This document shows positions 34,505 to 42,577 of a stretch of 64,000 nucleotides of DNA, one piece after another. The DNA comes from an uncultured Collinsella sp. GTDB taxonomy: Bacteria > Actinomycetota > Coriobacteriia > Coriobacteriales > Coriobacteriaceae. The notes beneath the pieces are model-generated. The model searched no databases and had not been told where the DNA came from. It saw only the letters and a list, made by a program, of their open reading frames with translations. Both the position numbers and the translations under genes were made by a program. The DNA lies in the NCBI GenBank assembly GCA_905194675.1, contig CAJJTG010000006.1, positions 1-64,000 of the forward strand, read 5' to 3'. Position 1 is the stretch's first letter. Every line of letters begins with the position of its first letter.

Positions 34505-34822
34505 GGGGCCTCCTTTAAAAGCGCGACACGTGGACGAGGCGCGCACTTTACTCACGTAAAGCCCGTTGTACCCGATATGCAAAAACGTTTTTGCGGCAAC
34601 GGCGAAGCGCCCGCCCAACGGTCAAAAATCGCACGCAAGCGGCCTAGTCGTTAGGGACACTCTTGAACAGGCAACAACCAAGGAGCGACCCCGGATGCCG
34701 GCACTTAGGGACGTTCCCAAAGTGCCGGCACATAAGGAACGTCCCCAAATGCCGTCTACTGAATGGCGCCGCCGAAATTATCGAACAACCTGTTCAAAAA
34801 CACGAACGAACACCGTCGCGTC
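34505..34822. other. Intergenic region with degenerate GGGAC repeats
   Basis: Between about 34651 and 34760 there are three partial copies of a repeat with GCCGGCAC and GGGACGTTCCC pieces. The middle one, 34696-34730, is a clean hairpin with 10-bp arms TGCCGGCACT/AGTGCCGGCA. Confidence 0.6.
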
Positions 34823-34828
34823 TATACT
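34823..34828 (+). promoter_or_regulatory. -10 box for the flippase-like gene
   Basis: TATACT lies about 30 bp before the TTG start. No -35 box with normal spacing is obvious. Confidence 0.35.
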
Positions 34829-34856
34829 AGAGCGCAGCAATAGAAAGGACTCCGCT

Positions 34857-36431
34857 TTGAGCATCACGCCCATCGATAGCATTCGCCGCGCCATCGCCCG
34901 CCGCAATGGCGTCGCCGACCCCACCGTATCGGACGGGGCGCACGGGCAGGGCGGACGCATCGAGAACGGCCTGTTCCCCGCATCGCACACCGCCGAGGAG
35001 CTCGCACGAATCCAAGAGCTAAGCCAGCGTAACGCCGGCGGTCCCGACAGCAGCCAGGTCACACGCCGTCGCCGCGAGCGCGATCGCCAGCCCGGCCCCA
35101 TCCACCGCATGGTCAATGCCTGGTGGAACCGCCTGCTCGGAGCCGTCTACGGCGGCGGCTTCTCCACGCAAGAAGCCGAGTACGAAGATCACGCCACGCG
35201 TCGCGACTACCTTTGGAATACCCTGGGCACCGCCGTGTGGGGCATGGCGTTTCCGTTGCTCACCATCGTGTCCACACAGCTCGCGGGCGCCGAGGAGGCT
35301 GGCAAATTCTCCATCGCCTTTGTCACCGGCACGCTCATCATGATCGCGTGCAACTACGGCGTGCGCAATTTCCAGGTCTCGGACATCGACGAAAAGACGT
35401 CCTTTGTCTCTTACCAGCTCAACCGCTGGCTCTGCGGAGCGCTCGCGCTGGCATGCGGCCTGGTATACAGCAGCGCCCGCGGCTACGATGCGCAGATGGC
35501 CACAATCGGCCTGGGCGTCTACCTGTATAAGGCGATCGACGGCATTGCCGACGTGTACGAGGGCCGCCTGCAGCAGGCCGACAAACTCTACCTGGCCGGC
35601 ATGAGCCAAACGCTACGATCCGTCGGCGCCATCACGGTCTTTAGCGTGGCACTGTTCCTCACGCGCAGCATGCCCATCGCGGCCATGGCCATGGGTGTCA
35701 CCGCCATCGCCTCGCTCGTGCTGGTCACCGCGCCGCTTGCCCTGCTCGAGACCGAAAAATCGCGCCACGTGAGCCTGCGCGAGGTCGGCCACCTGTTTGT
35801 CCAGTGCGCCCCGCTCTTTGGTGCACTGTTCCTGTTCAACCTTATTGAGAGCATGCCCAAGTTTGTGATGGAAGGCACGCTGGCATACAAATATCAGCTG
35901 TACTTTAATGCCCTGTTCTTTCCGGCGCAGGCTATTTTGCTGAGCATTGGATTTATCTATAAACCGCAGCTCCTGCGCTTGTCGAGCATTTGGGCTAATC
36001 CTCGCAAGCGTCGTCGCTTTGACCTGATTATTGTTGCCGTTATGGCGCTGATCGTGGTCATCACCAGCGTGTGCGCCGCATTTATGGCAGGTCCCGGTAT
36101 TCCCCTCATGAGCTTTATGTACGGCCTCAGCTTTGAACGCTACCGTACGCTGGCACTGCTGATGGTTGTCGCCGGCGGCGTCACCGCGGCCATCGACTTT
36201 ATCTACGCCATCATCACGGTGCTGCGCCATGCCGGCGACGTCACCAAAATCTACCTGATCTGCTTCGCCGTAAGCGTAGTGCTGCCGGTGATCCTGATCA
36301 ACCTGCTGGGTCTGATGGGCGCCGTGGTGAGCTACCTAGCCATCATGGCCCTACTCCTGGTGCTGCTGATTATCGAATACGCCCACATCCGCCAACGCAT
36401 CGAGCGCGACCGCAACCCGTACGGCGCCTAA
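34857..36431 (+). CDS. Polysaccharide flippase-like membrane protein
   Basis: The protein has 524 residues. An N-terminal about 110-residue cytoplasmic, Arg-rich region precedes some 12-14 membrane helices (for example GMAFPLLTIVSTQLAGAEEA and FGALFLFNLIESMPKFVMEG). The pattern resembles Wzx/RfbX-type exporters of the MOP superfamily that flip lipid-linked sugars. I place the start at TTG 34857 because AAAGGA lies 8 nt upstream and a -10 box precedes it. The frame stays open to 34566, which runs through repeats. No polysaccharide cluster is attached. Confidence 0.7.
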   Translation: MSITPIDSIRRAIARRNGVADPTVSDGAHGQGGRIENGLFPASHTAEELARIQELSQRNAGGPDSSQVTRRRRERDRQPGPIHRMVNAWWNRLLGAVYGGGFSTQEAEYEDHATRRDYLWNTLGTAVWGMAFPLLTIVSTQLAGAEEAGKFSIAFVTGTLIMIACNYGVRNFQVSDIDEKTSFVSYQLNRWLCGALALACGLVYSSARGYDAQMATIGLGVYLYKAIDGIADVYEGRLQQADKLYLAGMSQTLRSVGAITVFSVALFLTRSMPIAAMAMGVTAIASLVLVTAPLALLETEKSRHVSLREVGHLFVQCAPLFGALFLFNLIESMPKFVMEGTLAYKYQLYFNALFFPAQAILLSIGFIYKPQLLRLSSIWANPRKRRRFDLIIVAVMALIVVITSVCAAFMAGPGIPLMSFMYGLSFERYRTLALLMVVAGGVTAAIDFIYAIITVLRHAGDVTKIYLICFAVSVVLPVILINLLGLMGAVVSYLAIMALLLVLLIIEYAHIRQRIERDRNPYGA

Positions 36432-36459
36432 TTAGCTGCCCCGGTCACCGGAATTTGCG

Positions 36460-36642
36460 ATGGAATCGCCCCGGCTGGGGTCTCGTTGAAGACAATATGC
36501 ATCACGTAAAACTAAGTGAGTAGATTTTTACCGAATCCCTGACCACACCGACAGAGCACAAGTCTGTGACCTGCGGTTTTATAGAGGCAAATATGTTGGG
36601 TGCTCGGCATTTCCAAAAAAGTCTACTCACTTAGCCAGCGGG
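36460..36642 (+). repeat. 183-bp MITE-like element, copy 1
   Basis: Inverted arms CTAAGTGAGTAGATTTTT (36512-36529) and AAAAAAGTCTACTCACTTAG (36615-36634) enclose an interior with CACAAGTCTGTGACCT. A CCCCGGCTGGGG mini-hairpin leads in. It is shared over its whole length with 39480-39664. It sits 30 bp after the flippase stop codon. Confidence 0.82.
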
Positions 36643-36702
36643 CAGCCAAATGATTATTTAATCCCCGTCCCAGAGAAATCAATTAGCGGGCAGAAGGGCA
36701 AG

Positions 36703-36732
36703 AGTAGTCAAAAAAGCCCCGTCCCAAATTAG
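36703..36732. repeat. Half-copy of the GGGACGG repeat
   Basis: The stretch with AAAAAAGCCCCGTCCCAAAT resembles one arm of the 25496 palindrome and the sequence at 25600-25625. It lies 17 bp from the stop codon of the phosphoesterase gene. Confidence 0.6.
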
Positions 36733-36748
36733 CTACCACTTGCACCGA

Positions 36749-37588
36749 TTATTCGCCCGGGTTGATGTTCGCGTAGAACTCCGCCCCATCATCGAGCCGC
36801 AGGATGCCCACGCGACCGAACTCGGAGCCGGTGGCGGCGGCGCAGTCGATGTCGATGCGATCGGGCACGCCGGCGGTATCCTCGCCACCCAGGCGCACAA
36901 TCTGCCCGCGGCCCGACTCCTCATCGAGCCCCGCCAGGCCGCCAACCTCGCAATAGCGCCCAAGCGACACCGTGGGCGTGTGGCCGCTCACCACGACCGG
37001 GCCCTCGCCCTCGGCAGAAAGCAGTCCCGTCGGCGCATCCCAATAGCCGTGACGAATCCACAGCAGGTCATCGGACGACTGCACGGCGAGCATTTGCCGC
37101 AGCAGCTCGCTATCGGCATCGACCGCTCCCCTGCCGTCACCGCAATCGACACCATGCTCAAGCAAAAACGCGCGCGCCGCCTCGGTCTGGATGCCGGCAT
37201 GCACCAGCAGGTACGGGCGCTCCTCGGTCTCGGCCACCGCGTAGAGCGGCAGCGCGGCCATCCATCGCACGAGCTCCTCGTATGCCTCAAATTCCATGTC
37301 GTTGAGCTGCTCGCTCGTCGTCCAGCCACCGTTGATATCCCAGGTCTCGGCATCGAGCGGGTCCTGGCCAATGATGGCATCGAGCATGATCTGCTCGTGA
37401 TTGCCCTTGAGCACGTGGGCGTTGGGCAGCGAGCGCACGAGCTTAATAACGCCGACCGGATCGGGCCCGCGATCGATCATGTCGCCCAGCACGTACAGCG
37501 TGTCGTCGGACGTCAACGAGATCTTAGACAGGGCCTCGTCAAGCGCACGCACGTGCCCGTGAGCATCAGATGTCACATAGATCGCCAT
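36749..37588 (-). CDS. Metallophosphoesterase (PP2A-like serine/threonine phosphatase or ApaH type)
   Basis: The protein has 279 residues. The dinuclear metal site motifs are SDAHGHVRAL (GDxHG variant with Ser), LGDMIDRGPDPVGVI and LKGNHEQIML, then LVHAG and VVSGHTPT. This is the fold of PrpE/ApaH-like enzymes that remove phosphate from proteins or cleave diadenosine tetraphosphate. Substrate undetermined. A good start follows GAGAGG. The C-terminus ends in a beta-rich segment. Confidence 0.87.
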   Translation of the reverse strand: MAIYVTSDAHGHVRALDEALSKISLTSDDTLYVLGDMIDRGPDPVGVIKLVRSLPNAHVLKGNHEQIMLDAIIGQDPLDAETWDINGGWTTSEQLNDMEFEAYEELVRWMAALPLYAVAETEERPYLLVHAGIQTEAARAFLLEHGVDCGDGRGAVDADSELLRQMLAVQSSDDLLWIRHGYWDAPTGLLSAEGEGPVVVSGHTPTVSLGRYCEVGGLAGLDEESGRGQIVRLGGEDTAGVPDRIDIDCAAATGSEFGRVGILRLDDGAEFYANINPGE

Positions 37589-37841
37589 GGTACGCCTCTC
37601 CTTGCATTGCGGTCTAAGCCCGGCGCCGCAACTAAAACTTCAAGTTGAGCTTAAACGTTACCCATTGTACTCCGTTGCAATAAAGCTGGAAAGGGTTTCC
37701 GAGCAGAGGCAAAGACGGCAGCCGTCTATGACGATATCGCGCACGCCCGTAATCCGCCCCCATAAACCCACCACCTTTGGGTACAAATAACCGCAGACAA
37801 CTGACCGTGCCACGCCAACCACCCAGGAGCGGACACTATCC

Positions 37842-39443
37842 ATGAACCAGATACTTCTCTTTATCGGCCTCGTCATCATTTTGTGCCTGACCATCAAACC
37901 CGTCGGCAAAAAACTCCCCTTCCCCACCCTCCTCATCTTTATTGCGCTCGGCATGCTGCTCGGCGTCAACGGTCCGGCGCACATCGACTTTAGCGACTAC
38001 GCGCTCACCGAAACCGTCTGCAGCACGGCGCTGCTGTTCATCATGTTCTACGGCGGCTTTAACACCAACATCGACCGTGCCAAACCCGTCGCCGCGCCCG
38101 CTGTGCTGCTGAGCACGCTCGGCGTTATCGCCACCGCCGGCATCACTGGCGTGTTCGCACACTTCGCACTGGGCTTCGACTGGATCGGCGGCCTGCTACT
38201 GGGCTCGGTCGTGGCGTCGACCGACGCGGCGAGCGTCTTTAGCGTGCTGCGCGAGCACAACCTGTCGCTAAAGGGCGGCACCGACTCGCTGCTCGAGGTC
38301 GAATCGGGCTCTAACGACCCCGTCGCCTACATGCTCACCGCGGTGCTCGCGACCCTTGCGGCGGGCGGCAATATCGACATTCCCGTGCTGCTGGCCAAGC
38401 AGATCATCCTGGGCGTGGGGCTGGGCCTTGCCATCGGCTGGACATCCAGCCGTCTGATTGAGCGCGCACACGCAACGGCCGAGGGGGCGCAGACTATCTT
38501 TTTGTTCGCCGTGGCGATCGTCGCCTACGCACTGCCGAGCTATCTGGGTGGCAACGGCTTTTTGGCCGTATACCTGGCCGGCATCGTGCTAGGCGCGAGC
38601 GATATCACCGGCAAGGTCGAGATGGCCCACTTCTTTGACACCCTCACCGAAATGGCCGAGATGACTATCTTCTTCTTGCTTGGTCTGCTCGTGACACCCG
38701 CTCGCCTGCCGCAGATGCTGCTACCGGGCCTGGCGTTCATGGCGTTTATGCTCTTTGTGAGCCGCCCCATCGCCGTCGGTCTGCTGCTGGCGCCCTTTAA
38801 GACGAGCCCTCGCCAGGTTGCGCTCGTAAGCTGGGCGGGCTTGCGCGGCGCGGCTTCGGTCGTCTTTAGCCTCTTTGCTGTGGTGGCCGGCGTTCCCGGC
38901 GGACACGACCTATTTGACCTGGTGTTTGTGATTGCCGTATCGAGCATTGTGGTGCAGGGTTCGCTACTGCCGGCGGTGGCGAAGAAACTCGATATGATCG
39001 ATGCGGCCGGCGACGTGCGCCGCACCTTTAACGACTACCGCGACGAGGACGGCATGTCGTTTGTAAAGCTCAAGGTGGGCGCTGGCCATCCGTTTGCCGG
39101 GCGCTCGCTCGCCGATATTGGCAGCGCGACGGACATGCTCGTGGTCTTGGTGCTGCGCGACGGGGCGCACCCGGTACTGCCCAACGGCGATACCGTCATC
39201 GAGGAAGGCGACCTTCTGGTGATGGCAGCCCCAACGTTCGAAGAGCGTGCCGAGGTTACGCTGCGCGAGGTCACCGTGACGCCCCACGGTCGCCTGGCCG
39301 GTCAGCGCCTGCGCGACGTGCCGCAGGGCAAGCACCCGTTTATCGTGGTGATGCTCAAGCGCGAAGGCCAAACGATCATCCCCGACGGCGACACCCTTAT
39401 ATACGCTGGCGACGAAGCCGTCATCGCCACGCTGGCGTCGTAG
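37842..39443 (+). CDS. Potassium/proton antiporter (CPA1, NhaP2/CvrA type)
   Basis: The protein has 533 residues. About 12 membrane helices include SVVASTDAASVFSVL and LEVESGSNDPVAYMLTAVLA, with the conserved Asp residues of the ion path, and WAGLRGAASVVFSLFAVVAG. The last about 130 residues hold a cytosolic TrkA_C domain (FVKLKVGAGHPFAGRSLADI) and a second related stretch, as in CvrA. These exporters keep K+ and volume in balance. AGGAG lies 15 nt upstream. A MITE-like repeat follows. Confidence 0.9.
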   Translation: MNQILLFIGLVIILCLTIKPVGKKLPFPTLLIFIALGMLLGVNGPAHIDFSDYALTETVCSTALLFIMFYGGFNTNIDRAKPVAAPAVLLSTLGVIATAGITGVFAHFALGFDWIGGLLLGSVVASTDAASVFSVLREHNLSLKGGTDSLLEVESGSNDPVAYMLTAVLATLAAGGNIDIPVLLAKQIILGVGLGLAIGWTSSRLIERAHATAEGAQTIFLFAVAIVAYALPSYLGGNGFLAVYLAGIVLGASDITGKVEMAHFFDTLTEMAEMTIFFLLGLLVTPARLPQMLLPGLAFMAFMLFVSRPIAVGLLLAPFKTSPRQVALVSWAGLRGAASVVFSLFAVVAGVPGGHDLFDLVFVIAVSSIVVQGSLLPAVAKKLDMIDAAGDVRRTFNDYRDEDGMSFVKLKVGAGHPFAGRSLADIGSATDMLVVLVLRDGAHPVLPNGDTVIEEGDLLVMAAPTFEERAEVTLREVTVTPHGRLAGQRLRDVPQGKHPFIVVMLKREGQTIIPDGDTLIYAGDEAVIATLAS

Positions 39444-39479
39444 CGGGCAGGGACAGCCGTCCCGAATTGGCTACATTTG

Positions 39480-39664
39480 AGCATCAATCGCCCCGACAGG
39501 GGTCTCGTTGAGGACAGTTAGCGTCTGGCAAAACTAAGTGAGTAGACTTTTGTCGAATCGCCGACCACGTCACCAAAGCACAAGTCTGTGACCTACGGGT
39601 TTGTTGAAGCAAATTAGTCAGGTGCTCAGGATTTCCAAAAAAGCCTACTCACTTAGCCGGCGGG
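39480..39664 (+). repeat. 185-bp MITE-like element, copy 2
   Basis: Arms CTAAGTGAGTAGACTTTT (39534-39551) and AAAAAAGCCTACTCACTTAG (39637-39656); interior with the same CACAAGTCTGTGACCT as copy 1. It also starts about 35 bp after the stop codon of a plus-strand membrane protein gene. Confidence 0.82.
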
Positions 39665-39760
39665 TGACCATAATAGAACCGCCGCGACGTCGTTGGACTC
39701 CGTTGCGACGGTTTATCATGCATTTTCGCACAGCCGTGGGCACAAACACCCCGTCGCCCC

Positions 39761-39791
39761 ATGTGACAAAGGGGCAGTCCCTTTGTCACAT
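39761..39791. repeat. Short palindrome with a GGGGCAGTCCC core
   Basis: ATGTGACAAAGGG and CCCTTTGTCACAT (13 bp, perfect) enclose five bases. Another arm type of the same repeat family. Between here and 39860 I see no gene. Confidence 0.85.
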
Positions 39792-39871
39792 TAAATAGAA
39801 CTTCAGCAAGAAGCTGAGGAAAAAGAAGACCGAATGAGCCACCGCTCGCATCGCAACCATGGTATAAATGG

Positions 39872-39927
39872 ATTGCGCTCCTTTATGGAGGGCAGTCAAG
39901 GGCCGGGGGATCCCCCCGGCATTTTTG
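39872..39927 (+). ncRNA. DUF3800-associated small RNA, copy 1
   Basis: A TATAAAT box (39863-39869) is followed by hairpin CTCC-TTTAT-GGAG, the linker GGCAGTCAAGGGCC and a terminator hairpin GCCGGGGG/CCCCCCGGC with T5. Two more copies lie at 39998 and 40766. The box and its flank CATGG are shared with copy 3. DUF3800 genes are known to be accompanied by conserved RNA motifs, which this fits. Confidence 0.75.
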
Positions 39928-39997
39928 TTTTTAGGTCAACAGGAAATCGAGCGAAATGTCTCGTGTAGACCCGACATGCGGTTTCTGTTATAAAGAT

Positions 39998-40056
39998 GTC
40001 GGTACCCTCGAATAGAGGGGCCTCCAAGAGCCGGGGTCTTACCTCCGGCATTTTTT
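39998..40056 (+). ncRNA. DUF3800-associated small RNA, copy 2
   Basis: TATAAA at 39989-39994; hairpin CCCTC-GAATA-GAGGG; linker GGCCTCCAAGAGCC; terminator stem GCCGG/CCGGC with T6. The stems differ from copy 1 while pairing is kept. It converges on the DUF3800 gene end, 21 bp away. Confidence 0.75.
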
Positions 40057-40077
40057 ATGCAATACGAGGCCTGCCCA

Positions 40078-40752
40078 TTAGACGACAGCCTTCTTTCTTA
40101 TTTCTTTTAGTAAGCCTTTTTTAAACGCAGTACTACCACCAAAAAACTTCTGGTCAGTATTAGTCTGCTTATTCGCCTGATATTTCAGACTCGTGAACTC
40201 AATGGTACAGATATAGTCCGCAGCCTGAGCCAAATAGTAATCCGATGAAGTTGTCGGCTTATAGATAACTGCATTTTTAGCCAAAGCGTAATCGATTGCC
40301 TTGTGAAGCGCACTCGAAACCGAACCCTGTCCTCCGTCGTAGTAAATCTTCACAGCATCAAACTGCTGAAACCAACTCAAATTATCGAATATGAAATCGA
40401 TGATTTCACGCCGCATCGCATCAGCGATCTGTTTGAGAGTTCGATACCGATGCGTCTTGAATACAAACACCTTGTACGAGATGGGCAAATGTCGAAACAT
40501 AACTCGAAATAGTGAAAACAGCCTTTTTCTCTCACTGATGTCCAAGTCCTTGAACTGATCTTTTCCATTCATGAGAGGAGAAGCATGGAACGGAAGGAGC
40601 GGCAATCCGCTATCGGCTACCGCCCTTTCATATTTCTCTATTCCCTCAGCGATGGGAATATTTTGTTCATGAAAAACAAAGGCAACCAGATAGTATTTTT
40701 CACGAAGATCATCGCTTCCAGATTCATCAATAAAGATACTCAGCTCTCGCAT
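40078..40752 (-). CDS. DUF3800 domain protein
   Basis: The protein has 224 residues. The start LSIFIDESGSDDLREKYYLVAFVF carries the DEsG motif of DUF3800. Later acidic residues in VKIYYDGGQGSV, SSDYYLAQAADYICTIEF and the C-terminal FFGGSTAFKKG fit the family, whose fold is considered RNase H-like with a metal site. The biochemical role is not established. ATG 40752 follows AAGGA by six bases; TTG 40758 is less likely. It is AT-rich compared with most genes here. Copies of a small RNA lie on both sides, which suggests an RNA-coupled defence or toxin-antitoxin-like unit. Confidence 0.85.
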   Translation of the reverse strand: MRELSIFIDESGSDDLREKYYLVAFVFHEQNIPIAEGIEKYERAVADSGLPLLPFHASPLMNGKDQFKDLDISERKRLFSLFRVMFRHLPISYKVFVFKTHRYRTLKQIADAMRREIIDFIFDNLSWFQQFDAVKIYYDGGQGSVSSALHKAIDYALAKNAVIYKPTTSSDYYLAQAADYICTIEFTSLKYQANKQTNTDQKFFGGSTAFKKGLLKEIRKKAVV

Positions 40753-40765
40753 GGGCAATCCTTAA

Positions 40766-40823
40766 TAAAAAAGCCGGGGAAAACGTCCCCGGCACTTGGA
40801 AGCCCTCTCTTAAGAGATGACCA
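40766..40823 (-). ncRNA. DUF3800-associated small RNA, copy 3 (leader position)
   Basis: On the minus strand: hairpin CTCTTAAGAG (40807-40816), linker GGCTTCCAAGTGCC, terminator GCCGGGGACG/CCCCGGC with T6. It ends only 14 nt before the ATG of the DUF3800 gene, so the gene can be expressed only by read-through or from RNA-independent initiation. Confidence 0.75.
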
Positions 40824-40828
40824 CCTAA

Positions 40829-40858
40829 TTTATACCATGAAGTTGGACGTATATTCAA
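40829..40858 (-). promoter_or_regulatory. Promoter of small RNA copy 3 and the DUF3800 gene
   Basis: TTGAAT (40858-40853) and TATAAA (40834-40829) are 18 bp apart on the minus strand. Confidence 0.6.
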
Positions 40859-40907
40859 GCATGAGTATAAAATACAAACATATGTTCGTCAATAGCAAAG
40901 GTGACCA

Positions 40908-41105
40908 TCATTCAGCGTCGCCATCGACGGCAAAGTCGCGGAGGTCGAGGCCTTCGCGTTCGGCTCGGGCTAGGAGCTCTTGAGGTGACTCGTCCTCGAT
41001 ATCCACTACGTCGAGCATGGCAGCCGGAAAACCCACGCCGGCTGCACTCCCCGCACGGTCGAGCAGGCTCTCGCGCAGCTGGTCAGCATCAACATCGATC
41101 TTCAT
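40908..41105 (-). CDS. Small acidic protein at the end of the BREX operon
   Basis: The protein has 65 residues, acidic (many Asp and Glu), with no membrane helix. No family is recognised. AAGGGG precedes the ATG, and it lies 26 bp after the 450-residue gene, so it is probably the last gene of the BREX transcription unit. Codon use is like that of its neighbours. Confidence 0.6.
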   Translation of the reverse strand: MKIDVDADQLRESLLDRAGSAAGVGFPAAMLDVVDIEDESPQELLARAEREGLDLRDFAVDGDAE

Positions 41106-41131
41106 GGTGAACCCCTTACCGGAACAGGCCC

Positions 41132-42484
41132 CTACTCAGCAGCGCCGAGCACATTCACGGCTGCAACAAAAGCTGCAACCTGCTTGTCGTCCATCTGCAT
41201 GGCCAAACGGCCCACGGGCTCATCGTAGGCAAACTGTACTTTATCGATAAAGCAATCCCAGGCACGCTCATCCACACGCACAGCGGCCTCGCAGTACTGG
41301 CCGAGCTTTTTGAGTCCATACCAAAACGCATTCACATGGCGTGCGGGATCCTCGTCCAGCACACCATCGTAGCGCCGTCCGTTAAACTCGCGCATGCGCG
41401 CCACGGCAACCTCGAGTGAGTCGCCGCCGTCGGCCGAAGCCTCGTCCACAAGCTCGGGAATCGCAACTTCGCGCCGAATATTGTGCCTGGTAGCACCGTC
41501 GTACTCGCCCACCAACACGTCTTCGTCAAACCGATCATCGTAGTCGAAATAGCTACTGCCGCGGCAAATCCCATGCGGCGAACCGGCACCAAAGGCACAG
41601 AACAACCCGCCGTCGGTAACAACGCGCCTATAGGCCTCAAACGACTTCTTAACCTGAGCGAGCAACTCGGCAAGCTCCCCGGCATCGCACCCCGTCTCGC
41701 ACGTAATGCAAACAAGCCCCGGCAACGATACCGGCTCCACCGTGCTCCCTGCAACGCGGGCAGCGCGTTCGGCCCGATACGCTTGGGCTGCCAAGCGCGC
41801 TCGCTGCGCAGCACCGCGCACATTAGTAAGCTCGCGCTCCAGCGCCACATCGCCAGCCACATCGCTCGCAAACGCGTCAGCACCCTGCGGCCCGGTCGCA
41901 CTCAGCTCGGACTCAAACGTCGCCGTGATCATGCCGGCAAGGTCCGTTGTATCGGCGGCGCAACGCAGCTGCTCCAGCTGCGTGCATAGCAGATCGGCAT
42001 CCAAGGGTGCGGCATCCACAACGCGCGCGTCACTCAGACGCGCCGCGCCCTGCAACACCAAAGCCCCCGCAGCATCGTATGCCGCACGAACCCTGTCCGC
42101 CGTATTGGCACGCAGCTTTACCTCGATAAACGCAAGCGTCTGCTCCAAGCGGGCCAACAGTTCGGCCTTGTCCTCCATACGCAAAAAGGCAGCGTAGCGC
42201 CGCTCCATCTGCAACGGGCCCACAACGCCTACCTGCTTGCGAGCGCGCGCAAGAGAATCAAATTCAACGCGGCGTACATACCCGTCAACGGCCCGCACGG
42301 CAGACTCACGCGCAGCACGCTCGGCAGCCTCGGCGCCCCCGATCACGGCCAGCAGCTCGCGGGAGCGCGCCTTGCGCAACAACTCCCCGCGATCGTACTG
42401 CTCAAGCGCCGTCTGACGCTTGGCTACCGACTCAAAGCCAAACAGCTCATCGAGCAGCTCGCCAACAGAATGCTCTTCCGCCAT
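41132..42484 (-). CDS. Unrecognised BREX-linked protein, 450 residues
   Basis: I do not recognise the family. The first two thirds are Ala/Arg/Glu-rich and predicted helical, possibly coiled coil (ARKQVGVVGPLQMERRYAAF; LARLEQTLAFIEVKLRANTA). A short Cys segment (LVCITCETGCDAGELAELL) precedes a globular C-terminal part with FCAFGAGSPHGICRGSSYFD and a Trp/Tyr-rich end. GAGGAGG lies upstream of the ATG. It follows brxL by 93 bp on the same strand. An accessory role in BREX is inference from position. Confidence 0.6.
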   Translation of the reverse strand: MAEEHSVGELLDELFGFESVAKRQTALEQYDRGELLRKARSRELLAVIGGAEAAERAARESAVRAVDGYVRRVEFDSLARARKQVGVVGPLQMERRYAAFLRMEDKAELLARLEQTLAFIEVKLRANTADRVRAAYDAAGALVLQGAARLSDARVVDAAPLDADLLCTQLEQLRCAADTTDLAGMITATFESELSATGPQGADAFASDVAGDVALERELTNVRGAAQRARLAAQAYRAERAARVAGSTVEPVSLPGLVCITCETGCDAGELAELLAQVKKSFEAYRRVVTDGGLFCAFGAGSPHGICRGSSYFDYDDRFDEDVLVGEYDGATRHNIRREVAIPELVDEASADGGDSLEVAVARMREFNGRRYDGVLDEDPARHVNAFWYGLKKLGQYCEAAVRVDERAWDCFIDKVQFAYDEPVGRLAMQMDDKQVAAFVAAVNVLGAAE

Positions 42485-42577
42485 GGCAAGGCCTCCTCAC
42501 GCGCGACGCGCCACCATGCTCGCGGGCTCACGTGCGCATCAAATGCCTCGCGCACGCAAGCCCGCACGCTCGCATCC

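Noticed and set aside
39863..40056. CRISPR array from the repeated RNA units
   Set aside because: The units are not identical, spacing is unequal, one copy is inverted and each has its own terminator; no cas gene is present.
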